Below are positions 13,611 through 14,328 of a stretch of 14,328 nucleotides of DNA, in pieces (position 1 is the stretch's first letter; every line of letters starts with the position of its first letter). Both the position numbers and the translations under genes were made by a program. Source of the DNA: Lysobacterales bacterium UBA5700 (GTDB lineage: Bacteria > Pseudomonadota > Gammaproteobacteria > Xanthomonadales > Xanthomonadaceae); NCBI GenBank assembly GCA_002420085.1, contig DIHI01000005.1, positions 20,342 through 34,669 on the forward strand, read 5' to 3'. Below the pieces are notes generated by a model. The model was not told the DNA's origin. It was given only the letters and a program-made list of their open reading frames with translations, and did no database searches.

Positions 13611-14328
13611 ATGAATTTCGCACCTCGTCCGCTCGCCCTGGCCATCGCCAGCACCCTCGTTCTCGCTGCCTGTGCTCCGGAAGCGAGCCAGCCCTCGACC
13701 GAGCCGACTGCCGCCACCGCACAGCCGGCCTTCTCGATCGCGCTGGGCGAACTCAAGACCCCGATCATCCAGTTCACCGCCAGTGATGTCGACCCGACGA
13801 TCGATGCCTGCACCGACCTCAACGGCTTCGTCAACAGCCGCTGGCTGAGCGCCAACCCGGTGCCGTCCGACCGCACCACGTGGGGCAGTTTCGAGTTGCT
13901 GGCCGAACGCTCGCTGGAAGTGCAGAAGGCGATCGCCGAAGCGGCCGCAGCAGCCGGCACGGAAAGCTCGGCGATCGCTCGCCTGGTCGGCGATTTCTAT
14001 GCCACCGGCCTCGACACGGCGGCGGTGGAAGCGGCGGGTCTGAGCCCGATCAAGGCGCAACTCGATGCGATCGACGCGCTCGACACCGGTGCGTCTGTCG
14101 CCGCCTTCCTGCGTGAGAGCTATGCCGATGGCCAGGGCTTCCTGTTCGGCTTCTTCGGCAATGCCGACTTCAAGGACTCCAACCAGGTCATCGCCTATGC
14201 TTCACAGGGCGGCCTCGGGCTGCCGGAGAAGGCGTACTACACCGAGGATCGCGAAGACTACGTGCGAATCCGCACCGCCTACGTCGAGCACATCGCACGC
14301 ACGCTCGAATTGGCCGGGACCGACCCCG
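13611..14328 (+). CDS. M13-family metallopeptidase lipoprotein (partial, cut by window end)
   Basis: N-terminal 239 residues of a neprilysin/PepO-like zinc endopeptidase; full-length members have about 680-720 residues, so two thirds lie outside the window. A lipoprotein signal is seen: LALAIASTLVLAAC with lipobox LAAC at C21, so the protein should be membrane-anchored in the periplasm or outer membrane. After a Ser/Thr/Ala/Pro linker (22-50), the family begins with DPTIDACTDLNGFVNSRWL (61-79) and GSFELLAERS (92-101). Later landmarks are FLFGFFGNADFKDSN (177-191) and GLGLPEKAYYTEDRE (201-215). The HExxH zinc site is not within the window. The ATG at 13611 has only a weak ribosome binding site, but the product starts exactly at a good lipoprotein signal. 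Confidence 0.93.
   Translation, partial: MNFAPRPLALAIASTLVLAACAPEASQPSTEPTAATAQPAFSIALGELKTPIIQFTASDVDPTIDACTDLNGFVNSRWLSANPVPSDRTTWGSFELLAERSLEVQKAIAEAAAAAGTESSAIARLVGDFYATGLDTAAVEAAGLSPIKAQLDAIDALDTGASVAAFLRESYADGQGFLFGFFGNADFKDSNQVIAYASQGGLGLPEKAYYTEDREDYVRIRTAYVEHIARTLELAGTDP

Overview
The window is high-GC bacterial DNA with tightly packed genes on both strands. SlyX, a YaiL/DUF2058 protein, a Mip/FkpA-type periplasmic isomerase and a short YtrA-type GntR/ABC operon together suggest a gammaproteobacterium, probably of the Xanthomonadales/Lysobacterales. This placement is an inference from gene content; there is no rRNA or tRNA here. I see no insertion sequence, prophage, CRISPR array or clear horizontally acquired block.

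Left part (1-3364, all minus strand): fkpA (periplasmic peptidyl-prolyl isomerase), then a repeat-rich 170-bp gap, then ugd (UDP-glucose 6-dehydrogenase), slyX and a yaiL-like gene, read in that order. slyX starts with GTG 31 bp after the ugd stop, so ugd-slyX-yaiL look like one transcription unit.

Centre (3365-7259, plus strand): after a long gene-poor stretch there is a good sigma-70 promoter whose -10 box lies inside a 24-bp inverted repeat. It drives a four-gene operon: a 79-aa exported or membrane-anchored peptide, a 122-aa YtrA-subfamily GntR repressor, an ABC ATPase and an ABC-2 type permease. The last three genes overlap by ATGA junctions. A strong intrinsic terminator follows, and only five bases after its T-run begins the Shine-Dalgarno of a fifth gene. 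That gene encodes an exported DUF4097-type beta-solenoid with nine GSGD repeats. The layout suggests a self-regulated envelope-stress or peptide-responsive export module with an attenuated fifth gene. This is the most interesting part of the window.

Right part (7260-14328): fumC (class II fumarase, minus) is convergent with the DUF4097 gene and divergent from corA (Mg2+/divalent cation channel, plus). Next come an exported protein with two copies of a WFDPARSGEG domain plus a C-terminal kelch propeller, a convergent minus-strand membrane sensor (TM, periplasmic helices, TM, HAMP, GAF-like) with no output domain, a 442-bp non-coding gap with hairpins and short repeats, and the first third of an M13-family metallopeptidase lipoprotein that runs off the right edge.
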